DNA of 38,199 nucleotides from Vibrio splendidus 12E03. GTDB lineage: Bacteria; Pseudomonadota; Gammaproteobacteria; Enterobacterales; Vibrionaceae. Made by a program: the position numbers and the translations under genes. The DNA lies in NCBI RefSeq assembly GCF_000272105.2, contig NZ_AJZD02000002.1, positions 1 to 38,199 on the forward strand. The letters run 5' to 3'. Each line of letters begins with the position of its first letter. The stretch's first letter is position 1. Positions 15,439 through 23,473 of this stretch are shown one piece after another. Below the pieces are notes generated by a model. The model did not search any database and was not told the DNA's origin. It saw nothing but the letters and a program-made list of their open reading frames with translations.

Positions 15439-17283
15439 ATGACTCAACAGACTCAAAACAGCATGATAAGCACCGAGCGTATTGGTCGCTTACTTAAGTT
15501 GGAAGGGATCGACCTTTTAGAGTCAGCCGTGCTTACTTTACATCAGACCTTTGATACTCAGTACACTAGCATCATCGAGAAGAAGCACTTCCCTGATCAA
15601 ATCGTTCCTCTGGTGATCGCTCAGTCCGACCATGTGTTGCATGACAAAATCAATGCGCGCCATGGTCATATCTATCAACAAGCGGTCAATCAAAGACACC
15701 CGGATTGCTCATTTGCTCAATACGTCGTCCAGTCATTACCGACATCGGCATTTAGGCAGGAAATCACCTCACAAAACTCGATCGCGATTCCTACTCGTAC
15801 CCAAAGTGGTGAAGTCATGGGAGTGTTGTTCTCAACGTTCACCTCACCTCTTAGCCCAGATCAGCAACATGATGTGATCAAGCATCATCAGCTATTTGCT
15901 GACATCATCATCCACACGCTAAGAGAAATGTGGTTCAACGACCGATCTGAACAACTGGTTAATCAGCTGAGTTACGAGGTATCACACGATAGCTTAACAG
16001 GCCTGTTAAACCGCAGCTGCTTATCCGACACCTTAGAATCAATCACTCAACAGAGTGTTACTCCATTTACATTGGCTCTACTCGACATCAATAGCTTCAA
16101 AGCCATTAATGATATGCACGGTAATTATATTGGCGACAAGGTGCTGCAGTTTGTCGCAGAAACATTGCGCCGAACCTTACCTGAAAGCAACCTGACTTTT
16201 CGAACTGCGGGCAATGAGTTCGCTTTCATCACCTACCATTCCGACCCGATAGCCGTGTGCGAGCAAATACTCGCCAAAATTAAGCAAGGCTACAGTAGCG
16301 TTGATATCAAGATAGATTTCGACGTCAGCATCGGAATTGCCAGTTCAGATGGAGACAACAAAGACGTTGAGCAGATCATCTTCAATACCAGCTTGGCGCT
16401 CAAGGAGTGCAAACACAGCCAAGATACCCATATTCAATGTTATGACACTCACTTAAGAGTTCGCTACCAAAGAAAAACCGAGCTAGTCGCTGCGTTGCGA
16501 AGTGAACTGGAAAGCCCAATTTCACAAAGCTATATCCCCGACAGCAATGGAATGTACGTGGTGGTACAGCCGATTGTGGGTCAAGGTGAAACTCAATGGG
16601 AGTACTTCGAGGTACTGACTCGCTGGAAAACAGCGAGACATGGTGACATCTCACCCGTAGAGTTTATTCAAGTGGCTGAAGAATCAGGGCTGATTGTCGA
16701 ATTAGGCGAACGCATTATTGAATTGGTGTGCCGCGCTAAAACAACACTAGAGCAAGGCTTAGGCTATAAGGTTAAGCTTGGAATCAACTGCTCTGCGCAT
16801 GAGCTTACTGACTCGAAACGTTATATCTCGTATCTGACTCGAACCATTGAACAGCACCATTTTAAGGCGAATGAGTTTGTTATCGAGTTAACCGAAACAG
16901 TACTACTCTCTCCGACCCAAGAGACTAAATCCGCTCTTAACTTTCTGAGAGGACAAGGCTTCACGATTGCACTCGACGACTTTGGTACAGGCTACTCCAG
17001 TTTGAATTACATCCACAGCTACCCGATCGATTGCATTAAAATTGATGCGACCTTTATTCGGAACCTATTGACTAGCTCGACCTCAGAGAGCGTAGTGTGG
17101 CTGATTGTTCAATTAGCCCATAGGCTCGATGTATCTTTGGTTGCGGAAGGGGTTGAAAAACGTGAGCAATTAGAAAAACTGCACGCGATGGGATGTGACA
17201 AGATCCAAGGTTATCTCTACTCGCCACCGATGCGACCTGAAGCTATCGTTAGCTATGTCGCGCACTCTGAGCCTTTAGCTTAA
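15439..17283 (+). CDS. GAF-GGDEF-EAL protein, likely c-di-GMP phosphodiesterase
   Basis: About 614 aa. An N-terminal sensor region (about 1-165) resembles a GAF domain. The GGDEF domain (about 180-335) has DSLTGLLNR and DINSFKAIND, but the signature is AGNEF at about 257-261 rather than GGDEF, so cyclase activity is doubtful. The EAL domain (about 360-605) looks intact: EVLTRW (Glu at about 391), NCSAHEL, ELTETVLL, LDDFGTGYSSL, IKIDATF, VAEGVEK and QGYLYSPPM. It should hydrolyse c-di-GMP, with the GGDEF domain perhaps binding GTP as a regulator. The first ATG (15430) abuts the AGGG site, while the ATG at 15439 has it nine bases upstream, so that start is preferred. Confidence 0.88.
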   Translation: MTQQTQNSMISTERIGRLLKLEGIDLLESAVLTLHQTFDTQYTSIIEKKHFPDQIVPLVIAQSDHVLHDKINARHGHIYQQAVNQRHPDCSFAQYVVQSLPTSAFRQEITSQNSIAIPTRTQSGEVMGVLFSTFTSPLSPDQQHDVIKHHQLFADIIIHTLREMWFNDRSEQLVNQLSYEVSHDSLTGLLNRSCLSDTLESITQQSVTPFTLALLDINSFKAINDMHGNYIGDKVLQFVAETLRRTLPESNLTFRTAGNEFAFITYHSDPIAVCEQILAKIKQGYSSVDIKIDFDVSIGIASSDGDNKDVEQIIFNTSLALKECKHSQDTHIQCYDTHLRVRYQRKTELVAALRSELESPISQSYIPDSNGMYVVVQPIVGQGETQWEYFEVLTRWKTARHGDISPVEFIQVAEESGLIVELGERIIELVCRAKTTLEQGLGYKVKLGINCSAHELTDSKRYISYLTRTIEQHHFKANEFVIELTETVLLSPTQETKSALNFLRGQGFTIALDDFGTGYSSLNYIHSYPIDCIKIDATFIRNLLTSSTSESVVWLIVQLAHRLDVSLVAEGVEKREQLEKLHAMGCDKIQGYLYSPPMRPEAIVSYVAHSEPLA

Positions 17284-17311
17284 ACCCTTACCGATTCTTA
17301 TCCCGAGAACT

Positions 17312-17370
17312 AAAAAGCCGCAGGAGCATCACTAAACACTGACTGTGCTTTGTGATGCTCTTGCGGCTTT
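17312..17370. terminator. Bidirectional intrinsic terminator
   Basis: A 19-bp stem with one G-U pair, from AAAGCCGCAGGAGCATCAC (17314-17332) and GTGATGCTCTTGCGGCTTT (17352-17370). It serves the EAL gene and, with a T-run on the minus strand, the converging M23 peptidase gene. Confidence 0.85.
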
Positions 17371-17434
17371 GAAAAACAGTTTAATGAATAATAACTATCC
17401 AATAGCAGCTAACTTTTAACTTAACTATGGCTGG

Positions 17435-18745
17435 CTACTTACTATCATTATTAACCATTGCTAGATTGCGCGTTTCTAACGCTGCCTTCAATAGCTTGTC
17501 GGCTTTATCTCTCGCTGCTGTGAATGTCGCTTTTTCCTTTTTAGGCACAGAATCTGCCATCGGGATATTTGCTGTCATTGCATTGACAGGACGACCACGT
17601 TCAATCAGTTCATAGTGCAAGTGCGCCCCCGTCACTCGGCCAGTTTTACCTGACAAGCCAATGCGCTGACCACGAGATACCGTTTGTCCTTTACGAACTA
17701 AGATTTTGCTCAAATGTAGGTAGCGTGTTTTGTACGTGCTGCCGTGTTGAATGACCACGTAGTTACCCGCATATGGGTGCTTACGCGTCATAATCACTTT
17801 ACCATCACCCGTTGCTTGAACCGGCGTACCAACTGGCGTCGCGAAATCTGTACCGTTGTGCGGTGAAATGCGGCCAGTCACAGGGTGTAAGCGCTTAGGG
17901 TTAAACTGAGAACTTTGGCGCCAGCTACTGCTCACAGGGTAACGTTGGAAAGCACGTTGTAAGCTATCGCCGTCTGCATCGTAGTATTGACCATCGGTAT
18001 GAAGATACGCAGACACTACACGGTTCTTATTAATGATCTTAATTGCTTCAATTTCGCGTTTGCCCGTAGCAACACCATCAACGAATTGCGCTTTCTGAAG
18101 CACCTCAAACTGATCGCCAGCACGTAAGTCGCGGCTGAAGTTCAGCTTGTCTTTAAGAAGGGTCACGATATGGTCAATCTCGAGGCTGTTCAGGCCAGCT
18201 TTATTCGCCGACATTGAGAAGCTGCCATGAATATCACCCACGAGAGGTCGCTGCTTCCATTCGCCCGGAATAGAGATATCTTCAAACTCGTACGTGCCAT
18301 CTTCAAGCAGTCGATAAACCACTTTATCCGCAACACTAAATTGAAGTTCCATTTTGGAAAGATCGCCCGTCGCCTCATCACGCCAAAAACGCAATGTGTT
18401 ACCCGGACGAAGCGTGTCTAACGCAAGAAAGTTTAAATCGGTTTCCATCACGCTCATCATCGATTTATAAGAAAATCCAAGCTGAGTGAAGATGCTACTT
18501 AAGTTATCGCCCGTTTGAATTTGGTACTCAAACGTTGGCGGTTCGATAACAGTAACAGAAGAAGGTGACAGAATTGACTCAATCACGGTTGAGTCAGGTA
18601 AATCAAGATCGATCGTTTTCGTCAGATCCGATTGTGACGATTGCAAAGCAACACCAATCGCAGCAATAAGTGGCAGTCCCAAAATAGCTACTTTTTTTAC
18701 AGGTGAAAGCGCAGCAAACGGAGAGGGAAATATTTTTGAATACAC
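17435..18745 (-). CDS. LysM-M23 cell-wall DD-endopeptidase (Shy/MepM type)
   Basis: A 436-aa protein with an N-terminal membrane anchor or signal (about 17-36, KVAILGLPLIAAIGVAL). A LysM domain (about 73-120, YQIQTGDNLSSIFTQLGFSY) binds peptidoglycan, and a linker domain follows. The C-terminal M23 peptidase carries the zinc ligands in SPHNGTDFATPVGTP and AHLHYEL. Such enzymes cut D-Ala-meso-DAP cross-links so that new wall can be inserted. The start is GTG with a weak AGAAAG site; an in-frame TAG lies just upstream and no better start preserves the hydrophobic segment. A Zur-like palindrome lies 71 bases before the start. Vibrio cholerae has several such enzymes (ShyA, ShyB, ShyC), and I cannot tell which one this matches. 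Confidence 0.88.
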   Translation of the reverse strand: MYSKIFPSPFAALSPVKKVAILGLPLIAAIGVALQSSQSDLTKTIDLDLPDSTVIESILSPSSVTVIEPPTFEYQIQTGDNLSSIFTQLGFSYKSMMSVMETDLNFLALDTLRPGNTLRFWRDEATGDLSKMELQFSVADKVVYRLLEDGTYEFEDISIPGEWKQRPLVGDIHGSFSMSANKAGLNSLEIDHIVTLLKDKLNFSRDLRAGDQFEVLQKAQFVDGVATGKREIEAIKIINKNRVVSAYLHTDGQYYDADGDSLQRAFQRYPVSSSWRQSSQFNPKRLHPVTGRISPHNGTDFATPVGTPVQATGDGKVIMTRKHPYAGNYVVIQHGSTYKTRYLHLSKILVRKGQTVSRGQRIGLSGKTGRVTGAHLHYELIERGRPVNAMTANIPMADSVPKKEKATFTAARDKADKLLKAALETRNLAMVNNDSK

Positions 18746-18815
18746 GGTAAACAGGTCTTTCTACGATATAAAGGCATAGGATATGCTTTTCAAACGCATA
18801 AATCATCAATGCATT

Positions 18816-18828
18816 GTCATAATATGAC
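18816..18828 (-). promoter_or_regulatory. Zur-like palindrome upstream of the M23 endopeptidase
   Basis: GTCATAATATGAC is a perfect 6-1-6 palindrome matching 11 of 13 positions of the Zur core GTTATAATATAAC as I know it; the two changes are symmetric. On the minus strand it contains TATTAT, which could be a -10 element, so a bound repressor would block transcription. No good -35 is visible. An alternative is an unrelated repressor operator. Confidence 0.4.
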
Positions 18829-18919
18829 GTGAATCTGTCTACTTAGAGCTAAGTCATTGAGTTGCCGTAAGTGAACAGTCACTTCTCTCCAAATAAAATT
18901 AACCGCTAAATTTGAAAAT

Positions 18920-18949
18920 AAAAAAGCAGAAACGGCTAGTTTCTGCTTT
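18920..18949 (-). terminator. Intrinsic terminator after the glycogen-binding domain gene
   Basis: 11-bp perfect stem AAAGCAGAAAC (18923-18933) / GTTTCTGCTTT (18939-18949), loop GGCTA, with six A (18920-18925) giving a T-run leftward. Confidence 0.88.
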
Positions 18950-19021
18950 CTATTGGTTGACGTTATTCCGTTTCGAATAATTAATAATCGAAGCGAATTA
19001 GTCGCTGGTTTTAAGAAAAGA

Positions 19022-19321
19022 CTATGCGTTTACCGTCGACACTAAGCAGTTGTCTTCACCAAACTCATTTGGGATGTAACGGTCAGCGTTCGCATCGTTC
19101 ACCCATTGTTGGTCATCAACTAGGTAGCGGAATTGAAACTCGCCATCTTTAGGTAGGCGAGTTTTAAACTTGTAAACCTTCCCTTTGGCTAGTTTTTTCA
19201 TTGGGGTGGCTTTCCAATCAAGAAAGTCAGCAACGATGGATACAGAGTTCGCTTCCTGAGCTTCTAGCTCGAAGGTCACTTCAACTTCATCTTTCGTCTT
19301 AAAAAAACGTTTATTAATCAT
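19022..19321 (-). CDS. Stand-alone glycogen-binding (CBM48/isoamylase early-set) domain protein
   Basis: A 99-aa protein made up almost entirely of one CBM48-like beta-sandwich: VEVTFELEAQEANSVSIVAD, then FLDWKATPMKKL and FQFRYLVDDQQWVNDANAD. The tryptophans in FLDW and QQW sit where AMPK-type domains contact glucan. There is no catalytic domain and no signal peptide. GGAG lies seven bases before the ATG at 19321 and only one base before the upstream TTG (19327), so the ATG is the start. It may target another protein to glycogen or act as a small glucan sensor. It has its own terminator, so is probably monocistronic. Confidence 0.82.
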   Translation of the reverse strand: MINKRFFKTKDEVEVTFELEAQEANSVSIVADFLDWKATPMKKLAKGKVYKFKTRLPKDGEFQFRYLVDDQQWVNDANADRYIPNEFGEDNCLVSTVNA

Positions 19322-19444
19322 TCGCAAGCTCCATTTGTAAAATAAGCGGACACAAAGCTAAGTGTGTCTAAATTTCATTCATCTAACTAAGATAATATGT
19401 AATTTGGCTCACATAAACAACAGATCCTTACATTCGCGAAAACG

Positions 19445-20098
19445 TTATTGCTTACCAATTGATTGCGTATCAAAAGAAAAACTCATTAACACCTTTTCAG
19501 AAGGGGGTTCTGCAAATGATTGTTCCGCAGAATGCTGAGTAAAGCCGATAAAACCTTCCCCAGTGAGTTTATTCTGTGATTGCGAATCTGGCTGCTGAGC
19601 GACCTCCAATGTCTGAATTTGTATACGATCCCCCAGGAAAAGTTGGTCGACTAACACCACGCGACTTCGTTGCTGGTCATGTTTAAACAGGCCAAGATAA
19701 TAGAAAACACCGCTGCCTTGGTTAGATATCCACATCGGCGCGATAAAGAAACTCGCCTTACCCAGGGTGACAGCTGAAAGGTTATTGGTGTCTACCGTGA
19801 CCACGCCACGCTCAACACCTGAGTCATAGCGTCCAAACGCGATCGCTCTAGGTTCGTCGACTTCATTGATAAAAGCGTATGCGTTAGTTTCAGGAACTTT
19901 GATTGTCCACGGGTTGGTGGTATTCAAATCAAAAACGGTTTCTACGACTGGGTCATAACTCACTTGAGAAGAAGGAAATTTCGCTAAGATCTCTTCATCA
20001 CTCAAGCTAAAGCGATAAGCACCCGCGACTATCACCACAACCAGCATGACAATAGGAATCAGTAGAATCAGAGGAATAGGTAAGATTTTCTTTTTCAT
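19445..20098 (-). CDS. Membrane-anchored hypothetical protein
   Basis: About 217 aa from the ATG at 20098; a TTG two codons earlier is possible. A short basic start (MKKKI) and one long hydrophobic segment (about 6-29, PIPLILLIPIVMLVVVIVAG) form an inner-membrane anchor. The rest (about 30-217) is predicted periplasmic, mixed polar with many valines and phenylalanines, and has no cysteine (AFGRYDSGVERGVVTVDTNN, then SGVFYYLGLFKHDQQRSRVV). I do not recognise a family. It lies divergent to the GFA-type gene with 95 bases between starts. No strong ribosome site is seen. Confidence 0.7.
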   Translation of the reverse strand: MKKKILPIPLILLIPIVMLVVVIVAGAYRFSLSDEEILAKFPSSQVSYDPVVETVFDLNTTNPWTIKVPETNAYAFINEVDEPRAIAFGRYDSGVERGVVTVDTNNLSAVTLGKASFFIAPMWISNQGSGVFYYLGLFKHDQQRSRVVLVDQLFLGDRIQIQTLEVAQQPDSQSQNKLTGEGFIGFTQHSAEQSFAEPPSEKVLMSFSFDTQSIGKQ

Positions 20099-20193
20099 GG
20101 GCAATTTTATTCTTTTGTTTTCATCCAGTTGTGCAGACCATAAAGGGCTTTAGTATAATTATCAATACAGGGTTAACCAGAACTGGAGCATGG

Positions 20194-20613
20194 ATGGATA
20201 TCAATCATATTAAAGATAGAAATATCAGAAATTGCGAATGCCGTTGTGGCTCGGTCAGCCTAGTATGCCGAGGCGAACCTCAACGAACCTCTGTCTGTCA
20301 TTGTTATGAGTGTCAGAAACGCACCGGAAGTGTGTTCGGCGTACAGGCTCGGTTCCCAATAGAACAAGTCACACTCAGCGGTGAAGTGACCTCTTTTTCA
20401 CGCATCAGCGATACGGGTAATGAAGTCACCTATCAGTTTTGCCCCAAGTGTGGCACCACCATGCTTTTGCAGTCAGTTGCCGCCGCCGATTTTTATGTCG
20501 TCCCGCTCGGATTATTTAAAGAGCAAGACTTCCCACTGCCGAGCTTTTCGGTTTATGAAGAACGCAAACACGGTTGGGTTAAGTTCGACCACCAAATGAG
20601 CTATTACAACTAG
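20194..20613 (+). CDS. GFA-family (Mss4-like) zinc-binding protein
   Basis: About 139 aa. The zinc ligands of the GFA (glutathione-dependent formaldehyde-activating-like) fold are clear: CECRCGSVSLVC near the N-terminus, SVCHCYECQKRTGSVFG, and FCPKCGTTML. The C-terminal strand pattern FPLPSFSVYEERKHGWVKFD is typical. The formaldehyde activity of founding members is disputed, so no reaction is assigned. The ATG at 20194 has GGAG five bases upstream. TATAAT at 20154-20159 looks like a -10 and would start transcription downstream of the GTG at 20131, so the longer form is unlikely. Confidence 0.83.
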   Translation: MDINHIKDRNIRNCECRCGSVSLVCRGEPQRTSVCHCYECQKRTGSVFGVQARFPIEQVTLSGEVTSFSRISDTGNEVTYQFCPKCGTTMLLQSVAAADFYVVPLGLFKEQDFPLPSFSVYEERKHGWVKFDHQMSYYN

Positions 20614-20764
20614 TTCGTCATTGAGCGTTATCTTTATATAGCAACAGTATTAAAACAAACTGCAATACTGTTGCCTAAGATCAAATATCAACGCTCCACT
20701 GCGCTAGCGTATCTTTTCTCTAGCGTTATAATCTTGCTCCTCTATTTAACCCAGAGTGAACCAC

Positions 20765-21439
20765 ATGATTTCTAAGCTACCTCGCTGGGTTGAATACGGC
20801 GCCTTACTATTAGCAGCCCTTGCTGGCAGTGTTAATGCTATCGGCTTACTTGGCTTCCAACATCAAGCTATCTCCCATATCTCCGGCACCATGTCTTTGC
20901 TAGGCAGTAGCCTGCTTACACCGACCTCGGCTTCTGTTCACCTCCTATTGGTGATCATGAGCTTCATGTTAGGTGCGGCGTTCAGCGGGTTCTTTATTGA
21001 AAACCAAGCATTGAAGTTAGGACGCCGTTACGGTGTTGCGCTATGTATTGAGGGTGGATTGCTGTTTTTGGCGCTGTGGACACTGTTGCAAGGCTATACT
21101 TCAGGTCAGTATTTCGCTTCAGCCGCGTGTGGTTTGCAGAACGCGATGATCACCACTTACAGCGGGGCGATCATTAGAACAACACACATGAGCGGGATCA
21201 TTACCGATCTTGGGATCATGATTGGCGCTCGCTTAAAGGGGATGCCTTTTGACCGCCGTAAAGCCAAACTGCTAATGTTCATTGTGGTTGGCTTCCTGTT
21301 TGGCGGCTTAATTGGCGCTTGTCTGTTCCAACGCTTCGAAATCTTAGCATTGGCTTTCCCAGCTTCTTTCGCCTTCATTATTGCGTTTAGCTACTGGTTA
21401 TACTTGACCTATCGAACTGAAACCCCAGTCAATTTATAA
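20765..21439 (+). CDS. YoaK/DUF1275-family membrane protein
   Basis: About 224 aa with six hydrophobic segments. Family features are AALAGSVNAIGLLGFQHQAI, the SHISGTMSLLGSSLL helix start and GLQNAMITTYSGAIIRTTHMSG, where an NA/TY and TTHM.G pattern is typical. The function of the family is not established, though a transporter role is often guessed. The ATG at 20765 is preferred over GTG (20756), because an AGAG site lies eight bases before the former and directly against the latter. Confidence 0.82.
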   Translation: MISKLPRWVEYGALLLAALAGSVNAIGLLGFQHQAISHISGTMSLLGSSLLTPTSASVHLLLVIMSFMLGAAFSGFFIENQALKLGRRYGVALCIEGGLLFLALWTLLQGYTSGQYFASAACGLQNAMITTYSGAIIRTTHMSGIITDLGIMIGARLKGMPFDRRKAKLLMFIVVGFLFGGLIGACLFQRFEILALAFPASFAFIIAFSYWLYLTYRTETPVNL

Positions 21440-21667
21440 ATATCTGGCAATATAACCTCAAACTACGTAACATCCGCAACACTTTATTCTAAACTCTTAA
21501 TACGTTGCAGAATAACCAGCATGAATATTTAGCGATATTTGATGAATAGTATTGCAAGCGATATTAATACTGGGTAATCTTGCACCCAATGAGAAAATAC
21601 GGACGTTTAGTGAATAAAAATGCCAAGGATGTGGCTTTTTTACGTGTAGAAATTCGAGAACAATAAC

Positions 21668-23038
21668 ATGTCTAACAACACGAATACTGCTCAAACAGAG
21701 AAATCTAAAGGCAGTTTCTGGGTTTTCTTAATCCCATCATTGATTGGTTTATTCCTTTTCATGGCACCCATCAGCTATCAAGGTGATCTAACCATCCCTG
21801 TAGCTATATTAGCCAAATCAATTCAAGCGGTTTTCGGTGAATATCTAGTCCCTATCATCACTGCGATCGTTGCTTTCATGTCTGTAGCTTCAGTTTTAAG
21901 CACCATTTTTAAGCCTACATTCATTACATCAAATTCATTTTTAAACGGCCTTTTCAACCCATCTCCACTATGGTTGTTGGTTCGTTTAATTGGTGGTGCT
22001 GCAGCCGTTATGGCTTTCTTCCAAGTTGGCCCTGAGGTTATTTGGGAAGAAAATACTGGTGGTCTGGTTCTAGAAGGCCTGCTTCCGACACTGTTTTCAG
22101 TATTCATCTTTGCTGGTTTGCTACTTCCGCTTCTACTTAACTTTGGTCTACTAGAGCTGTTTGGCACGCTACTAAGTAAAATCATGCGTCCAATCTTCAA
22201 CCTACCAGGCCGCAGTGCTATTGACTGTATGGCTTCTTGGTTGGGTGACGGCAGCGTTGGTATCCTGCTTACAAGCAAACAGTACGAGAAGAAGTTCTAC
22301 ACTCAGCGTGAAGCTGCGGTTGTTGGTACGACTTTCTCAGCAGTATCTATCACATTCAGTCTTGTGGTTATTGCTCAGGTAGAACTAGAGCACCTGTTCC
22401 TACCTTTCTACGCAGCAATCTGTTTAGCGGGTATTGTGGCAGCGGTGATCATCCCTCGCCTTCCACCACTAAGCATGAAGAAAGATACTTTCATTGATGG
22501 CAGCAAGCCGCACAAAGACGCTGACGCGATCCCAGCAGGTCACTCAACGTTCTCTTGGGGTCTTGAGCTAGCGGTAAATAAAGCATCTCAAGTAAAGTCG
22601 GCTAAATCTGTATTTGGCGAAGGCGTTCGTAACGCCGTGGATATGGTATTTGGCGTACTGCCTGTTGTTATGGGTTTAGGTACAATGGCACTGGTTATTG
22701 CGGAATACACGTCTGTGTTCTCAATCCTAGGTCAGCCTTTCATTCCATTCCTAGAGCTACTTGGTGTTCCTGAAGCGGTTGCAGCATCTGAAACGATTGT
22801 TGTTGGTTTTGCGGACATGTTTATCCCAGCAATCCTTGCGGCTTCTATCGACAACGAGATGACTCGCTTTGTTATTGCAGCAATGTCGGTAACTCAGCTG
22901 ATCTACATGTCTGAGGTGGGCGCTCTACTTCTAGGCAGTAAGATTCCAGTGAACATCTTAGAACTGTTTATTATCTTTATTCTACGTACGTTAATTACGC
23001 TTCCAGTTATCGCTGGTGTAGCGCATCTAATATTCTAA
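21668..23038 (+). CDS. YjiH-type membrane protein with nucleoside-recognition (Gate) domain
   Basis: A 456-aa polytopic protein with about ten hydrophobic segments. The Gate pattern appears twice: GLLELFGTLLSKIMRPIFNL with PGRSAIDCMASWLGDGSVG, and later GVPEAVAASETIVVGFADMF. The YjiH family has this arrangement plus the N-terminal block FWVFLIPSLIGLFLFMAP. Substrate is unknown; nucleosides are suggested only by the domain name. No companion yjiG-type gene lies next to it. A good terminator follows at 23080-23105. Confidence 0.82.
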   Translation: MSNNTNTAQTEKSKGSFWVFLIPSLIGLFLFMAPISYQGDLTIPVAILAKSIQAVFGEYLVPIITAIVAFMSVASVLSTIFKPTFITSNSFLNGLFNPSPLWLLVRLIGGAAAVMAFFQVGPEVIWEENTGGLVLEGLLPTLFSVFIFAGLLLPLLLNFGLLELFGTLLSKIMRPIFNLPGRSAIDCMASWLGDGSVGILLTSKQYEKKFYTQREAAVVGTTFSAVSITFSLVVIAQVELEHLFLPFYAAICLAGIVAAVIIPRLPPLSMKKDTFIDGSKPHKDADAIPAGHSTFSWGLELAVNKASQVKSAKSVFGEGVRNAVDMVFGVLPVVMGLGTMALVIAEYTSVFSILGQPFIPFLELLGVPEAVAASETIVVGFADMFIPAILAASIDNEMTRFVIAAMSVTQLIYMSEVGALLLGSKIPVNILELFIIFILRTLITLPVIAGVAHLIF

Positions 23039-23079
23039 ATTAGATACTACTTATATAACTCAATAAAGATTCAGTTTAT

Positions 23080-23105
23080 AAAGCCTCACTTTTGTGGGGC
23101 TTTTT
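23080..23105 (+). terminator. Intrinsic terminator of the YjiH-type gene
   Basis: AAAGCCTCAC (23080-23089) pairs with GTGGGGCTTT (23094-23103, one G-U pair), loop TTTT, then T-run to 23105. Confidence 0.88.
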
Positions 23106-23473
23106 ATTAGCACAAATATATACACAGCATTATTTAGAGTTCAATCAATTTATAAGTTCTGCATATCACTTGATTTCATATCGTTTATTCAACCCACTTC
23201 TTGTTAATAGAAAACTGAACGCATAATCGTCAAATTAATACATTCTTAATCCCTCCTTAAACTCCGTATAGCCCCATTCCCCAACTCATTGAACCAAATA
23301 CTAAAAGTAACAAATATGTGATTTAGTGAATTTTGTATTGTTTAGGTTGTTGTATTTTTGTAGTCTATTTTGTGAAATTACATTCAAGTAAAATCCAATC
23401 TAGTCGATATATATAATTACAAAAACACGATTAACTTTAGTCTTCGCAAAGCCTGTGAGAAGGGGAAAACTCA
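23106..23473. other. AT-rich upstream region of the chemoreceptor gene
   Basis: 368 bases without a gene, very AT-rich. It should hold the chemoreceptor promoter. The best motif is a sigma-28-like pair at 23384-23410. A GGGG-containing ribosome site lies just before the ATG at 23474. I see no small reading frame with support. Confidence 0.45.
23384..23410 (+). promoter_or_regulatory. Candidate sigma-28 (FliA-type) promoter
   Basis: TCAAGTAA (23384-23391), exactly 11 bases, then GTCGATAT (23403-23410), compared with the known TAAAGTTT-N11-GCCGATAA: 5/8 and 6/8 matches with correct spacing, 63 bases before the chemoreceptor ATG. Sigma-28 control is common for flagellar chemotaxis genes. Confidence 0.35.

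Noticed and set aside
19322..19327. TTG start giving a 101-aa glycogen-binding protein
   Set aside because: The GGAG would be one base from the TTG; the ATG at 19321 has normal spacing.
20131..20193. GTG start extending the GFA-type protein by 21 residues
   Set aside because: A TATAAT element lies downstream of it, and GGAG fits the ATG at 20194.
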